Source of the DNA: an uncultured Alistipes sp.
Lineage (GTDB): Bacteria; Bacteroidota; Bacteroidia; Bacteroidales; Rikenellaceae
Assembly: GCA_900770635.1 (NCBI GenBank)
Contig: CAAGLB010000098.1
Location: 1-64,000, forward strand
Direction of reading: 5' to 3'
DNA: 64,000 nt
The notes under the pieces were generated by a model. It was not told the origin of the DNA. It searched no databases and saw nothing but the letters and a program-made list of their open reading frames with translations. This document shows, piece after piece, positions 1-8,627 of the stretch; the stretch's first letter is position 1; each line of letters opens with the position of its first letter. The position numbers and the translations under genes were made by a program.

Positions 1-1
1 A

Positions 2-160
2 AACCCCAACATGCAGAAGATGGGCATCAAGTGCGCCGTGCAGGAGACTCGCGAAGATATGGGTCTAACAGATTGTGACACAGGCAGCATCTGCTCTGGC
101 AACTGTGCAGGTTGCGATATCGACCACAATGAGGCAAAGAAAAACAGCGAAAAAAAATGA
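2..160 (+). CDS. C-terminal end of a truncated Cys-rich protein
   Basis: An open frame enters from the left edge of the window and stops at TGA 158-160, leaving about 52 residues. The tail has a cysteine cluster of the form C-x5-C-x3-C-x2-C (within DCDTGSIC and SGNCAGCD), followed by a polar Lys/Glu/Asn end. Such spacing could bind an iron-sulfur cluster or zinc, but the family is not recognised because the rest of the gene lies outside the window. Its stop overlaps the next start as ATGA, so the two genes are probably translationally coupled in one operon. Confidence 0.6.
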   Translation, partial: NPNMQKMGIKCAVQETREDMGLTDCDTGSICSGNCAGCDIDHNEAKKNSEKK

Positions 161-594
161 GTAACAACGAGAATAATGCTTGGTTGTGTCGCAATTGCAA
201 CACACTCGTAAGCAATGAGATAAGCACATGCCCCTCATGCAACGCTTTACGTCCAGAAGCGGACACTGCAACAGAGGTCATACCCGAGGGTTTAGCCAGC
301 GAGGTAAGAGTGGAGACATACGCCAACCCAAAGACTAACAGGGGGAAATACACCTTCAAGGAGTCTGTACTGACCACATCGGCAGACATCACCTTGGCGC
401 TTGGTCTGTTTCTCACACTTGGAGCTCTTATCGCACCTGCAGTCATCGACCATGGATTGGCACACTACACCGCAATGATGATAGCCATCTGCTCAGCAAT
501 AGTAATTTTTGCTACAACAATGGTATCTTGGGCTTTACTTCACACCATAGCAGATATATCACGTCGCGCGCGACACACACACGAGCGCAACTAA
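157..594 (+). CDS. Zinc-ribbon membrane protein, unknown function
   Basis: Encodes 145 residues. The N-terminus is a small zinc ribbon with two CxxC knuckles (CRNC at about residue 11 and CPSC at about residue 25), followed by a polar linker. Two hydrophobic segments (about residues 75-97 and 105-128) should cross the inner membrane, leaving a short basic tail (RRARHTHERN). The protein is therefore probably a membrane protein with a cytosolic metal-binding knuckle. The start overlaps the stop of the preceding Cys-rich gene by ATGA, and a clear terminator follows, so this is the last gene of its operon. No specific function can be assigned; zinc-ribbon knuckles of this kind occur in many unrelated proteins. 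Confidence 0.75.
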   Translation: MSNNENNAWLCRNCNTLVSNEISTCPSCNALRPEADTATEVIPEGLASEVRVETYANPKTNRGKYTFKESVLTTSADITLALGLFLTLGALIAPAVIDHGLAHYTAMMIAICSAIVIFATTMVSWALLHTIADISRRARHTHERN

Positions 595-610
595 TAATAT
601 ATGTAGAAAA

Positions 611-651
611 TTGGGGTTATCCAACACTTGGACAACCCCAACATTTTTTTT
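611..651 (+). terminator. Rho-independent terminator, possibly bidirectional
   Basis: A 14-bp stem (611-624 with 628-641, one A-C mismatch, 3-nt loop) is followed by CA and a run of T to 651. It ends the zinc-ribbon operon. The convergent Hsp20 gene stops at 658, so the hairpin may serve both strands, although the minus-side U run is only four long. Confidence 0.85.
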
Positions 652-657
652 AATAAC

Positions 658-1125
658 CTACTCGACCTCGATAAGCTTCACGCCATCGTGCTTTTCACCA
701 CCTTCGCGCTTTGGCAACTTGATACTCAAAACACCATGATGCATCTTCGCCTTAATCTTATCACGATCGACACTCTCGGGAAGATTAAAGATCTGACGGA
801 ATGAGGCGTACGCAAACTCACGACGCAAGTAGTGATGCTTTTCATCCTTTGTGCAGTCATCCTCACCACAGCACTCACGACCATTCTCATCCTTCTCAAT
901 TGCCTTTTCAAGGCATACAATAAGCTGATTGTCGCCATTAAGTTCAATTTTGAAGTCATCCTTTGTCATACCTGGCGCAGCAATCTCGACCTTGAACTTC
1001 TTATCGGTCTCGATAACGTTGATTGGTGGTGTTGTACCACGCTTGACAAAAACGTCGGGCCACTGATCATAGAAGAGGTCACCGAAGACTCCGGGGAGTC
1101 GATTTAATTTCTTTACTGGCATCAT
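658..1125 (-). CDS. Small heat shock protein, Hsp20/alpha-crystallin family
   Basis: A 155-residue cytosolic holdase chaperone that would bind unfolding proteins without ATP. The N-terminal arm is short (RLPGVFGDLF), the alpha-crystallin domain covers roughly residues 35-140, and the family signature near its end is present (HHGVLSIKLPK, A/G-x-L type). A Cys/acidic insertion (about residues 80-95, ECCGEDDC) inside the domain is unusual. Length is normal for bacterial class A sHsps. The start has two consecutive Met codons (1125 and 1122) that cannot be separated here. It is a single gene, convergent with the zinc-ribbon operon. No clear housekeeping -7 box is visible upstream, which would fit control by an alternative mechanism, but this is inference. 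Confidence 0.93.
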   Translation of the reverse strand: MMPVKKLNRLPGVFGDLFYDQWPDVFVKRGTTPPINVIETDKKFKVEIAAPGMTKDDFKIELNGDNQLIVCLEKAIEKDENGRECCGEDDCTKDEKHHYLRREFAYASFRQIFNLPESVDRDKIKAKMHHGVLSIKLPKREGGEKHDGVKLIEVE

Positions 1126-1203
1126 AATTCAATAGTTTTAAGGTTAAATACACCCTGACACTAGCAAATTACGCGCCCAAGCACTATTTTTTTAGTCGAA
1201 ATA

Positions 1204-1234
1204 TTTGCTATTTGAAAAAATGTTCGTACATTTG
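1204..1234 (+). promoter_or_regulatory. Bacteroidota-type promoter of rpsP-rimM
   Basis: TTTG at 1204-1207 and TACATTTG at 1227-1234 with a 19-nt spacer match the -33/-7 consensus of Bacteroidota. The predicted transcript start is about 60 nt before the rpsP ATG. Confidence 0.75.
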
Positions 1235-1297
1235 CGCGCTAAAAAACCCAAAAGGGTTGAGCGTAATTAATTTTTAACCAATAAATTTTATAGCAAA

Positions 1298-1828
1298 ATG
1301 GCTGTTAAAATTCGTTTGGCACGTCACGGTAAGAAGGGTTATGCTTTCTACCACATCGTTGCCGCAGATAGCAGAGCGCCACGTGATGGTAAGTTCATCG
1401 AGAAGTTGGGTACTTACAACCCTAACACGAATCCTGCTACAATCGATTTGAAGTTCGACCGAACTTTGGATTGGGTTATGAAGGGCGCACAACCTACTGA
1501 CACTTGTCGAGCAATTCTCTCGTACAAGGGCGTAATGTATAAGAAGCACCTTTTGGGCGGTGTAGCTAAGGGCGCATTCACCGAGGCTGAGGCTGAGGCA
1601 AAGTTCAACAAGTGGGCTCAGGAGAAGCAGGGCAAGATCGATGCTAAGAGCAACAAGCTCGCATCTGATGCAACTGCTGCTAAGAAGGCTCAGCTTGCTG
1701 CCGAGGCTAAGGTTAAGGAGGAGCGTGCTGCTGCCATCGCTGAGAAGAAGGCTCAGGCTGCTGCTGAGGCTGCCGCTGCTGCCGCAGAGGAGGCTGCTGA
1801 GACTGAGGCTCCAGCTGAGGAGGCTTAA
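1298..1828 (+). CDS. rpsP: 30S ribosomal protein S16
   Basis: A component of the small ribosomal subunit that binds 16S rRNA and is needed for 30S assembly. Residues 1-80 carry the S16 fold (MAVKIRLARHGKKGYAFYHI, then RDGKFIEKLGTYNP). The remainder to residue 176 is a low-complexity Ala/Glu/Lys extension, probably helical, ending in acidic repeats. Long S16 tails are known in Bacteroidota, whereas E. coli S16 has only about 82 residues. It is followed after 17 nt by rimM, whose product assists 30S maturation, an arrangement conserved widely in bacteria. The ATG at 1298 follows an A/T-rich leader. Confidence 0.97.
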   Translation: MAVKIRLARHGKKGYAFYHIVAADSRAPRDGKFIEKLGTYNPNTNPATIDLKFDRTLDWVMKGAQPTDTCRAILSYKGVMYKKHLLGGVAKGAFTEAEAEAKFNKWAQEKQGKIDAKSNKLASDATAAKKAQLAAEAKVKEERAAAIAEKKAQAAAEAAAAAAEEAAETEAPAEEA

Positions 1829-1845
1829 TCCTTCGATTAGGTGCG

Positions 1846-2340
1846 ATGCTCGCCGTGGGACGCATAGGCCGTTTGTTCGGCACCGAGGGTGGAGTGATGA
1901 TCTCGCTCTACGCATCGTTCCCCGACGACTTCCAATTAGAGGAACCGCTGTTTGTCTACGTGGACGAACTTGCGGTTCCTCTTTATTGTTCTAAGTTCGA
2001 ACGTCGTGGTCAGGCGGGTGCTATCGTCACCTTTGACGACATCGACACAACACGTCGTGCCGAGGACTTCTTGGTAGGTCGTGAGATATTCATCGAGGAG
2101 GAGGAGAGTGACGAGGATGACGAGTTCTACATGGAGGACCTCATCGGCTTCACCGCCGTTGTAGGCAAGACAAAGGGCACGCTTAGCGACTACTACGACA
2201 GCGAGGCTAACCCACTCTTCGAGATTACGTTGGGCGACAAGGAGCATCTTATTCCTGCGCAGGAGGAGTTTATTGCGCACATCGACTTTGACAAGCGCAT
2301 AATAAAATTTGTGCTTCCCGAGGGGTTGCTCGAACTATAA
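1846..2340 (+). CDS. rimM: 16S rRNA processing/ribosome maturation factor RimM
   Basis: A 164-residue assembly factor that binds S19 in the 30S head and helps late 16S rRNA processing. The N-terminal beta-barrel begins AVGRIGRLFGTEG, the typical RimM opening. The C-terminal half is a PRC barrel (about residues 85-164) with the characteristic DLIGFTAV and EHLIPAQEEFI segments. It lies 17 nt behind rpsP in a two-gene operon that ends in a strong terminator. In many bacteria trmD and rplS complete this operon, but they are absent here. Confidence 0.95.
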   Translation: MLAVGRIGRLFGTEGGVMISLYASFPDDFQLEEPLFVYVDELAVPLYCSKFERRGQAGAIVTFDDIDTTRRAEDFLVGREIFIEEEESDEDDEFYMEDLIGFTAVVGKTKGTLSDYYDSEANPLFEITLGDKEHLIPAQEEFIAHIDFDKRIIKFVLPEGLLEL

Positions 2341-2351
2341 AAAGATGATTG

Positions 2352-2378
2352 AGGAGCGTAAGCTCCTTATTTTTTTTG
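2352..2378 (+). terminator. Rho-independent terminator of rpsP-rimM
   Basis: Stem AGGAGC (2352-2357) with GCTCCT (2362-2367) and a GTAA loop, followed by a run of seven or more T. The last T bases and the G form the TTTG -33 box of the next promoter, so terminator and promoter overlap. Confidence 0.85.
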
Positions 2379-2406
2379 CAAAATCGAACTTATTTGCGTA
2401 TATTTG
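2375..2406 (+). promoter_or_regulatory. Promoter of the DUF389 gene
   Basis: TTTG 2375-2378 and TATATTTG 2399-2406, spacer 20 nt. The -7 box overlaps a TTG that would extend the downstream ORF to 2404, which argues that translation really starts at the ATG at 2428. Confidence 0.75.
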
Positions 2407-2427
2407 TTTGGTAAACATAAATCAGAC

Positions 2428-3777
2428 ATGGGAATATTTCGAGAAATTAGTGTACTTTTCCGCTCAACAATAAACCTTGCGGGACATATCGACACCGAGG
2501 CTGCCGAGCGCTCAATACGAAACAACATATTTTTCCGCGGTCCTAATGCTTGGATTTTGGCGATAGCCATCATCATAGCGTCTGTCGGACTTAATGTCAA
2601 CGCCATACCTGTAGTTATCGGCGCCATGCTTATATCGCCACTCATGGGCCCTATCTTTGGCCTCGGTCTTGGTCTTGGCGTGAGCGACGTGCAGCTAATG
2701 AAGGCGTCAGGTAAGAACCTCTTGGTAATGGTGATAATAAGTCTTACGGCATCGTTTCTCTACTTTGTGATTACGCCACTGAGCCTGACAAACCCCACTG
2801 AGTTACTTGCTCGCACCAACCCAACAATATATGATGTGCTGATTGCTCTATTTGGTGGTTTCGCAGGAATCTTAGAACAGAGCCGCAAGGAGAAGGGAAC
2901 GGTGTTTGCCGGCGTTGCAATTGCCACAGCCCTCATGCCCCCATTGTGCACCGCAGGATTTGGCTTAGCAAGCGGAAACATAGGATACTTCTTTGGAGCA
3001 CTATACCTTTTCTTCATCAACTGCCTATTTATCATGCTTGCCACATATCTTAGTGTTAAGTATCTTAAATTCCGTCAAACTGAGTTTGTTGATGTTGCTA
3101 CAGGACACAAAACAAAGAGGATAATAACTCTTCTTGTGCTACTATTTATCATACCAAGCATATGGTCGGCCGTTACACTCATCAAGCAAAACCGTTTCGA
3201 GGAGAGTGCATTAGCCTTTATCGAGCATACCAAAAGCTATGGCAAGAGCATCATATACGACTATAAAATCGACCACACAGATGGCTCAAAAGTTGAGCTA
3301 TTCTTTACGGGCGAGCCTCTCGACGATAATGCTAAACAGGCAATATGCAACACCGCCGCACGCTACGACATCGACCAGAGCAACATAGTGATAAATGACC
3401 ACACAACGACAGGCAGCACCGAGAACATAAAACTTGTAACAGATATTTACGACCGCATGGACACAGAGATTAGCTCACGTGACAAGGAGATAAGCCGTCT
3501 AAAAGCAGAGCTCAAGAAGCAAGAGTCGGAGCAGATACCCTACTTGCAGCTCACCCGTGAGATTAGGGCTAACAACCCAGCAATCAGCGAGGTACACATC
3601 ACACGTGGCGAGAAGATCATGGCCGAGATGAGCGACAGCACAGCTCAAACAACAATAGTCATGGTACGCACCAACGGTATGTTTGACCACGATGCTCATC
3701 AGAAGCTCGAAAATTGGTTGAAGATACGCCTCGACGAGGAGGAGCTGACACTAATTACACAACCCACAAACAAGTAA
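2428..3777 (+). CDS. DUF389 (TIGR00341-type) integral membrane protein
   Basis: A 449-residue inner-membrane protein. The DUF389 core covers about residues 30-240 and has six or more hydrophobic helices and the family's glycine/proline-rich signature (IGAMLISPLMGPIFGLGLGLG). A second conserved stretch reads ATALMPPLC. The C-terminal half (about 245-449) is soluble, with a periplasmic/extracytoplasmic look and a coiled region (EISRLKAELKKQESEQ). The biochemical role of the family is not established. The start at 2428 is preferred over the in-frame TTG at 2404 because the -7 promoter box covers that TTG. It is transcribed alone: a separate promoter precedes folE downstream. Confidence 0.88.
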   Translation: MGIFREISVLFRSTINLAGHIDTEAAERSIRNNIFFRGPNAWILAIAIIIASVGLNVNAIPVVIGAMLISPLMGPIFGLGLGLGVSDVQLMKASGKNLLVMVIISLTASFLYFVITPLSLTNPTELLARTNPTIYDVLIALFGGFAGILEQSRKEKGTVFAGVAIATALMPPLCTAGFGLASGNIGYFFGALYLFFINCLFIMLATYLSVKYLKFRQTEFVDVATGHKTKRIITLLVLLFIIPSIWSAVTLIKQNRFEESALAFIEHTKSYGKSIIYDYKIDHTDGSKVELFFTGEPLDDNAKQAICNTAARYDIDQSNIVINDHTTTGSTENIKLVTDIYDRMDTEISSRDKEISRLKAELKKQESEQIPYLQLTREIRANNPAISEVHITRGEKIMAEMSDSTAQTTIVMVRTNGMFDHDAHQKLENWLKIRLDEEELTLITQPTNK

Positions 3778-3789
3778 ATAAGTTACGAA

Positions 3790-3821
3790 TTTGCAGATTT
3801 AGGTTTATTTGCCTACATTTG
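3790..3821 (+). promoter_or_regulatory. Promoter of folE-mnmA
   Basis: TTTG 3790-3793 and TACATTTG 3814-3821 with a 20-nt spacer. It lies inside a possible N-terminal TTG extension of folE (from 3809), so the ATG at 3842 is the likely start, giving a leader of about 15 nt. Confidence 0.75.
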
Positions 3822-3841
3822 CCAAGATAATAGATATAACT

Positions 3842-4444
3842 ATGGAAGAGCTAACTGTAAATTACCGCAGAGAAGACATATACAACCCCGAGAAGATCGA
3901 GGCATTGATGGGCCACTATCGTGAGATTTTGCGACTTCTTGGCGAGGATCCCAACCGTGAGGGATTGCTCAAAACACCTGAGCGTGTGGCAAAGGCGATG
4001 TCGTTCATCACCAAGGGATACTCGCAAGATCCTATCGAGATTCTACGCTCAGCAATATTCAAGGAGGAGTACCAGCAGATGGTATTGGTAAAGGATATCG
4101 AGCTATTCTCGGTATGCGAGCACCACATGCTGCCATTCATCGGCAAGGCACACGTGGCATATATTCCTAACGGATATATCACTGGTTTGTCGAAGATTGC
4201 ACGTGTTGTCGAGTGCTTTGCTCGCCGTCTTCAGGTGCAGGAGCGCCTTACAGTGCAGATTCGTGACAGCATTCAGCAGGCCCTCAACCCACTTGGTGTA
4301 GCCGTAGTTATCGAGGCAAGCCATACATGTATGCAGATGCGTGGTGTTGAGAAGCAGCGCTCCGTGACTACTACATCGGCATTTACAGGTTGTTTCCTCT
4401 CGGATCCTCGTACTCGTGACGAGTTTATGCAACTAATAAAGTAG
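3842..4444 (+). CDS. folE: GTP cyclohydrolase I (FolE)
   Basis: Converts GTP to 7,8-dihydroneopterin triphosphate, the first step to folate and also to queuosine-type precursors. The 200-residue protein has the whole catalytic domain. Zinc ligands are visible in SVCEHHMLPF (about residue 88) and in TCMQMRGV (about residue 160), and the family ending is RDEFMQLI. Length is typical for the homodecameric FolE-I enzyme. The upstream in-frame TTG at 3809 overlaps the promoter and is rejected as start. The gene is followed after 4 nt by mnmA, so both are cotranscribed and share the terminator at 5632. Confidence 0.96.
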   Translation: MEELTVNYRREDIYNPEKIEALMGHYREILRLLGEDPNREGLLKTPERVAKAMSFITKGYSQDPIEILRSAIFKEEYQQMVLVKDIELFSVCEHHMLPFIGKAHVAYIPNGYITGLSKIARVVECFARRLQVQERLTVQIRDSIQQALNPLGVAVVIEASHTCMQMRGVEKQRSVTTTSAFTGCFLSDPRTRDEFMQLIK

Positions 4445-4448
4445 TTAG

Positions 4449-5624
4449 ATGAGGGTTGTCGTAGGTCTTTCGGGCGGTGTCGATTCGTCGGTGGCAGCAT
4501 ACCTGCTCAAGCAGCAGGGACATGAGGTCATCGGACTCTTCATGCGTAATTGGCACGACACTACGGGAACACTCGAGGGCGATTGTCCTTGGTACGACGA
4601 CCAGGTGTTTGCCGAGCTTGTGGCAAAGCGCCTCGACATAGAGTTTCACTATGTCGACCTATCGGAGGAGTATCGCAAGAGGGTCGTGGATTACATGTTT
4701 TCGGAGTATGAGGCAGGGCGCACCCCAAACCCCGACGTATTGTGCAACCGAGAGATTAAGTTCGACGTATTCCTCAAAGAGGCACTAAAACTTGGTGCCG
4801 AGAAGGTGGCTACGGGACACTACTGCCGTCTTGATGAATGGACTGATAATGATGGTGTTAAGCACTACAAACTATTAGCCGGTAGCGATCCGAACAAAGA
4901 TCAGAGCTATTTCCTATGCCAGCTCACGCAGGAGCAGCTATCATACGCCATGTTCCCCATAGGCGACCTACTAAAACCCGAGGTGCGACGCATCGCCGAG
5001 GAGCAGAAGCTGGCTACGGCAAAGCGCAAAGACTCGCAGGGAATATGCTTCGTGGGCAAGGTAGACCTTCCCATCTTCTTGCAGCAAAAGCTCAAGGCCA
5101 AGGAGGGCAACGTGCATGAGATACTACCCCACTCGCCACGCTTCGTAAGGGAGTGTGCAGCAGATGATTACAAAACGTTAAGCGAACCATATCGACTCAC
5201 CGTGCGTGATGGTAAGAAGATAGGCACTCACCAGGGTGCTCACTTCTACACCATTGGTCAGCGCAAGGGTTTGGGTATTGGTGGCCGCAAGGAGTCGCTG
5301 TTTGTTATCGGCACAGATGTCGAGCAAAACGTAGTATATGTTGGCGAGGGCGACAACCACCCAGGGCTTTACCGCAATGTGCTGAGAATACGTCCCGAGG
5401 AGATTCATTGGGTAGACTCAATCGACCAAATGGCTATTGGCGAGAGCCGTCACTATGATGTTCGCATACGCTATCGTCAGCCGCTGCAAAAGGCTGAGCT
5501 AAAGATGGATAGCGAGGGATTGTACATCATATTCGACGAGCCACAACGAGGCATCACAGCGGGCCAGTTTGCAGCATGGTACTCAGGCGACATATTGGCT
5601 GGCAGCGGCGTTATTGAGAGATAA
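4449..5624 (+). CDS. mnmA: tRNA-specific 2-thiouridylase MnmA
   Basis: Forms 2-thiouridine at wobble position 34 of Lys, Glu and Gln tRNAs, using ATP to activate the base and a relayed persulfide sulfur. The PP-loop SGGVDSS is at residues 8-14. The two catalytic cysteines are Cys99 (PDVLCNREIKF) and Cys200 (SQGICFVG), in the spacing known for the family. The 391-residue length includes the central and C-terminal beta-barrel domains. It starts 4 nt after folE and ends in a strong terminator. Everything needed for activity appears intact; sulfur-donor genes are not in the window. Confidence 0.96.
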   Translation: MRVVVGLSGGVDSSVAAYLLKQQGHEVIGLFMRNWHDTTGTLEGDCPWYDDQVFAELVAKRLDIEFHYVDLSEEYRKRVVDYMFSEYEAGRTPNPDVLCNREIKFDVFLKEALKLGAEKVATGHYCRLDEWTDNDGVKHYKLLAGSDPNKDQSYFLCQLTQEQLSYAMFPIGDLLKPEVRRIAEEQKLATAKRKDSQGICFVGKVDLPIFLQQKLKAKEGNVHEILPHSPRFVRECAADDYKTLSEPYRLTVRDGKKIGTHQGAHFYTIGQRKGLGIGGRKESLFVIGTDVEQNVVYVGEGDNHPGLYRNVLRIRPEEIHWVDSIDQMAIGESRHYDVRIRYRQPLQKAELKMDSEGLYIIFDEPQRGITAGQFAAWYSGDILAGSGVIER

Positions 5625-5631
5625 GTTTTGG

Positions 5632-5660
5632 GGGCACAACATTTGCGTTGTGCCCTTTTT
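5632..5660 (+). terminator. Rho-independent terminator of folE-mnmA
   Basis: A perfect 9-bp stem GGGCACAAC (5632-5640) with GTTGTGCCC (5647-5655), a 6-nt loop and TTTTT. Confidence 0.92.
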
Positions 5661-5702
5661 GCACAAATTGGCACACAATAGCCATAAAACTATAAACGAA
5701 TA

Positions 5703-5734
5703 TTTGCAATTTCAGAAATTTTTGTTTAATTTTG
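5703..5734 (+). promoter_or_regulatory. Promoter of ppdK
   Basis: TTTG 5703-5706 and TAATTTTG 5727-5734, spacer 20 nt. The leader of about 75 nt contains AAGCCCAGTCCATTGGGCT, a possible small hairpin (GCCCA/TGGGC). Confidence 0.7.
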
Positions 5735-5816
5735 TAGGCTACTAAAAGCAAGCCCAGTCCATTGGGCTACAAACGAGAATAACTAATTAATTTCTAACTA
5801 TAAAATTTTGACGATT

Positions 5817-8546
5817 ATGGCAGATGTAAAGCGCGTCTATACCTTTGGTAATAAGTTGGCTGAGGGTAATGGCAAGATGCGAGAGTTGCTTGGCGGTAAG
5901 GGTGCTAACCTTGCCGAGATGAACCTTATCGGTATTCCAGTTCCTCCAGGATTCACCATCACTACCGACACTTGCTCGGAGTATTACAAGGAGGGTAAGG
6001 AGCGTGTTATCGAGTTGCTTCGCCCTGAGGTTGAGGCAGCTATCAAGAATATTGAGAACCTCACTGGTCGCAAGTTTGGCGACACTACCCTTCCTTTGTT
6101 GGTTTCAGTACGTTCAGGTGCTCGTGCTTCAATGCCTGGTATGATGGATACTATCCTCAACCTTGGTATGAACGACGAGGCTGTTGAGGCTATCGCTAAG
6201 CTTTCAGGCAACCCACGTTTCGCTTGGGACTCATATCGTCGTTTCGTACAGATGTACGGCGATGTTGTTCTCGACATGAAGCCACAGTCTAAGGAGGATC
6301 ACGATCCATTTGAGGTTATCATCGAGGCTCAGAAGGAGAAGCGTGGCGTAAAGGCTGATACCGACCTTACTACCGACGACCTTAAGGAGTTGGTTGTTGC
6401 TTTCAAGGCAGCAGTTAAGGAGCAGACAGGCAAGGAGTTCCCAACAAGCGCATGGGAGCAGCTTTGGGGTGCTATCTGCGCTGTATTCGGCTCATGGATG
6501 AACGACCGTGCTATCCTCTATCGTAAGCTCAACAACATTCCTGAGGAGTGGGGTACAGCAGTATCTGTTCAGGCGATGGTATTCGGTAACATGGGCGAGA
6601 ACTCAGCAACAGGTGTTGCATTCTCACGTGACGCAGCTACTGGCGAGAACATCTTCAACGGTGAGTATTTGATCAATGCTCAGGGTGAGGACGTAGTTGC
6701 AGGTATCCGCACACCACAGCAGATTACTATCGAGGGTTCTAAGCGTTGGGCTGCTGCTCAGAACATCTCTGAGGAGGAGCGTGCTTCGAAGTACCCATCT
6801 TTGGAGGAGGTTATGCCTGAGGTATATGCTGAGCTTAACGGCATCCAGAAGCACCTCGAGACATACTTCACAGATATGCAGGATATCGAGTTTACTATCC
6901 AGGACGGTAAGCTTTGGATGTTGCAGTGCCGTAATGGTAAGCGTACTGGTGCAGCGATGGTTAAGATCGCTATGGATATGCTTCGTGAGGGCCTTATCGA
7001 CGAGAAGACTGCAGTATTGCGCTGCGAGCCTGAGAAGCTCGACGAGTTGCTCCACCCAGTATTCGACAAGAAGGCTATCAAGTCTGCTAAGGTTATCGTT
7101 AAGGGTCTTCCAGCATCTCCAGGTGCAGCTACTGGTCCAGTAGTATTCTTCGCTGACGACGCTGAGAAGGTGCTCAACGAGACTGGCCAGAAGGCTATCT
7201 TGGTACGTATCGAGACATCTCCTGAGGACTTGAAGGGTATGCTTGACGCTGCAGGTATCCTCACAGCTCGTGGTGGTATGACATCTCACGCTGCCGTTGT
7301 TGCTCGTGGTATGGGTAAGTGCTGCGTATCAGGTGCTGGTGAGTTGGAGATCGACTACAAGGCTCGCACTATTAAGGTTAACGGCTTCGAGATTAAGGAG
7401 GGTGACTGGATTTCATTGAACGGTTCTACAGGTGAGGTTTACCTCGGCCAGGTAGCTACACAGGCTGCTAACCTCGATGGCGACTTCGGTCAGCTTATGG
7501 AGCTTGCTGCTAAGTACTCAACAATGAACGTTCGTGCTAATGCCGACACTCCACGTGACGCTGAGCAGGCATTCGCATTTGGTGCTCAGGGTATCGGTCT
7601 TTGCCGTACAGAGCACATGTTCTTCGATGGCGACCGTATCAAGGCTATCCGTGAGATGATCCTCTCTGACGACGAGGACGGCCGTCGTGTAGCATTGTCT
7701 AAGCTGCTTCCTATGCAGCGTGGCGACTTCGAGGGCTTGTTCAAGGTTATGAACGGCTACCCAGTTATCGTTCGTTTGCTCGATCCACCATTGCACGAGT
7801 TCGCTCCTAACACTGAGAAGGATCAGCAGGATATGGCTGAGGCTATGGGCATTCCAGTAGAGAAGGTTAAGGCTAAGGTTGAGGCTTTGCACGAGGTTAA
7901 CCCTATGTTGGGTCACCGTGGTTGCCGCCTTGGTAACACATATCCTGAGATCACCGAGATGCAGGCACGTGCTATCATCGAGGCTGCTATGAACGTTAAG
8001 GCTCAGGGTACTCCAGTGAAGGTAGAGATCATGGTACCACTCGTAGGTAACCACAAGGAGCTTCGCTACCAGAAGAACGTTATCGACAAGACCGCTGAGG
8101 CAGTATTCGCTGAGCGTAACGACCGCATCGACTACCTCGTAGGTACTATGATCGAGGTGCCACGTGCTGCAGTTACCGCTAACCAGATCGCTGAGGTTGC
8201 TGAGTTCTTCTCATTCGGTACTAACGACCTTACCCAGATGACTTTGGGCTTCTCACGTGACGATATCGCTAAGTTCTTGCCTATCTACTTGGAGAAGAAC
8301 ATCTTGAAGAACGATCCATTTAAGGTGTTGGACCGCAATGGCGTAGGCCAGCTCGTTCGTGAGGCAGTGTTCAAGGGCCGCACAACACGTCCAGACCTCA
8401 AGTGTGGTATCTGCGGTGAGCACGGTGGTGAGCCATCATCAGTAGAGTTCTGCCACCACGCAGGTTTGAACTACGTAAGCTGCTCTCCATTCCGTGTGCC
8501 TATCGCACGTTTGGCTGCTGCTCACGCTGCTCTCAGCCAGAAGTAA
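5817..8546 (+). CDS. ppdK: Pyruvate, phosphate dikinase
   Basis: Interconverts pyruvate, ATP and phosphate with phosphoenolpyruvate, AMP and PPi; in anaerobic Bacteroidales it can run glycolytically or gluconeogenically. The 909-residue chain has the ATP-grasp nucleotide-binding domain first (GGKGANLAEM near residue 26). The swivelling phosphohistidine domain carries the catalytic His at residue 491 (GGMTSHAAVVARG). The PEP/pyruvate TIM barrel contains LCRTEHMFF and the C-terminal CGICGEHGG, with catalytic Cys at about residue 866. ATG 5817 is chosen over an in-frame TTG three codons upstream. The codons are strongly biased, as in highly expressed genes. It is a single-gene transcript. Confidence 0.98.
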   Translation: MADVKRVYTFGNKLAEGNGKMRELLGGKGANLAEMNLIGIPVPPGFTITTDTCSEYYKEGKERVIELLRPEVEAAIKNIENLTGRKFGDTTLPLLVSVRSGARASMPGMMDTILNLGMNDEAVEAIAKLSGNPRFAWDSYRRFVQMYGDVVLDMKPQSKEDHDPFEVIIEAQKEKRGVKADTDLTTDDLKELVVAFKAAVKEQTGKEFPTSAWEQLWGAICAVFGSWMNDRAILYRKLNNIPEEWGTAVSVQAMVFGNMGENSATGVAFSRDAATGENIFNGEYLINAQGEDVVAGIRTPQQITIEGSKRWAAAQNISEEERASKYPSLEEVMPEVYAELNGIQKHLETYFTDMQDIEFTIQDGKLWMLQCRNGKRTGAAMVKIAMDMLREGLIDEKTAVLRCEPEKLDELLHPVFDKKAIKSAKVIVKGLPASPGAATGPVVFFADDAEKVLNETGQKAILVRIETSPEDLKGMLDAAGILTARGGMTSHAAVVARGMGKCCVSGAGELEIDYKARTIKVNGFEIKEGDWISLNGSTGEVYLGQVATQAANLDGDFGQLMELAAKYSTMNVRANADTPRDAEQAFAFGAQGIGLCRTEHMFFDGDRIKAIREMILSDDEDGRRVALSKLLPMQRGDFEGLFKVMNGYPVIVRLLDPPLHEFAPNTEKDQQDMAEAMGIPVEKVKAKVEALHEVNPMLGHRGCRLGNTYPEITEMQARAIIEAAMNVKAQGTPVKVEIMVPLVGNHKELRYQKNVIDKTAEAVFAERNDRIDYLVGTMIEVPRAAVTANQIAEVAEFFSFGTNDLTQMTLGFSRDDIAKFLPIYLEKNILKNDPFKVLDRNGVGQLVREAVFKGRTTRPDLKCGICGEHGGEPSSVEFCHHAGLNYVSCSPFRVPIARLAAAHAALSQK

Positions 8547-8571
8547 TAGATAACTCTATATGTACTAGTAG

Positions 8572-8600
8572 GACCGCCTCATTATGGGGCGGTCTTATAG
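8572..8600 (+). terminator. Probable terminator of ppdK
   Basis: GACCGCC (8572-8578) pairs with GGCGGTC (8588-8594) around a 9-nt loop. The following TTATAG is only weakly U-rich, so efficiency is uncertain. Confidence 0.6.
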
Positions 8601-8627
8601 TACGGTTACAATCCAAGACCCCACACT

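Noticed and set aside
2404..2427. TTG-initiated extension of the DUF389 protein
   Set aside because: The TTG is part of the -7 box TATATTTG; similar TTG extensions at 3809 (folE), 5808 (ppdK) and 12728 (GH2) are rejected for the same or related reasons.
6624..8054. Long minus-strand frames (6624-7289 and 7518-8054) opposite ppdK
   Set aside because: They arise from the strong codon bias of ppdK and have no features of real proteins.
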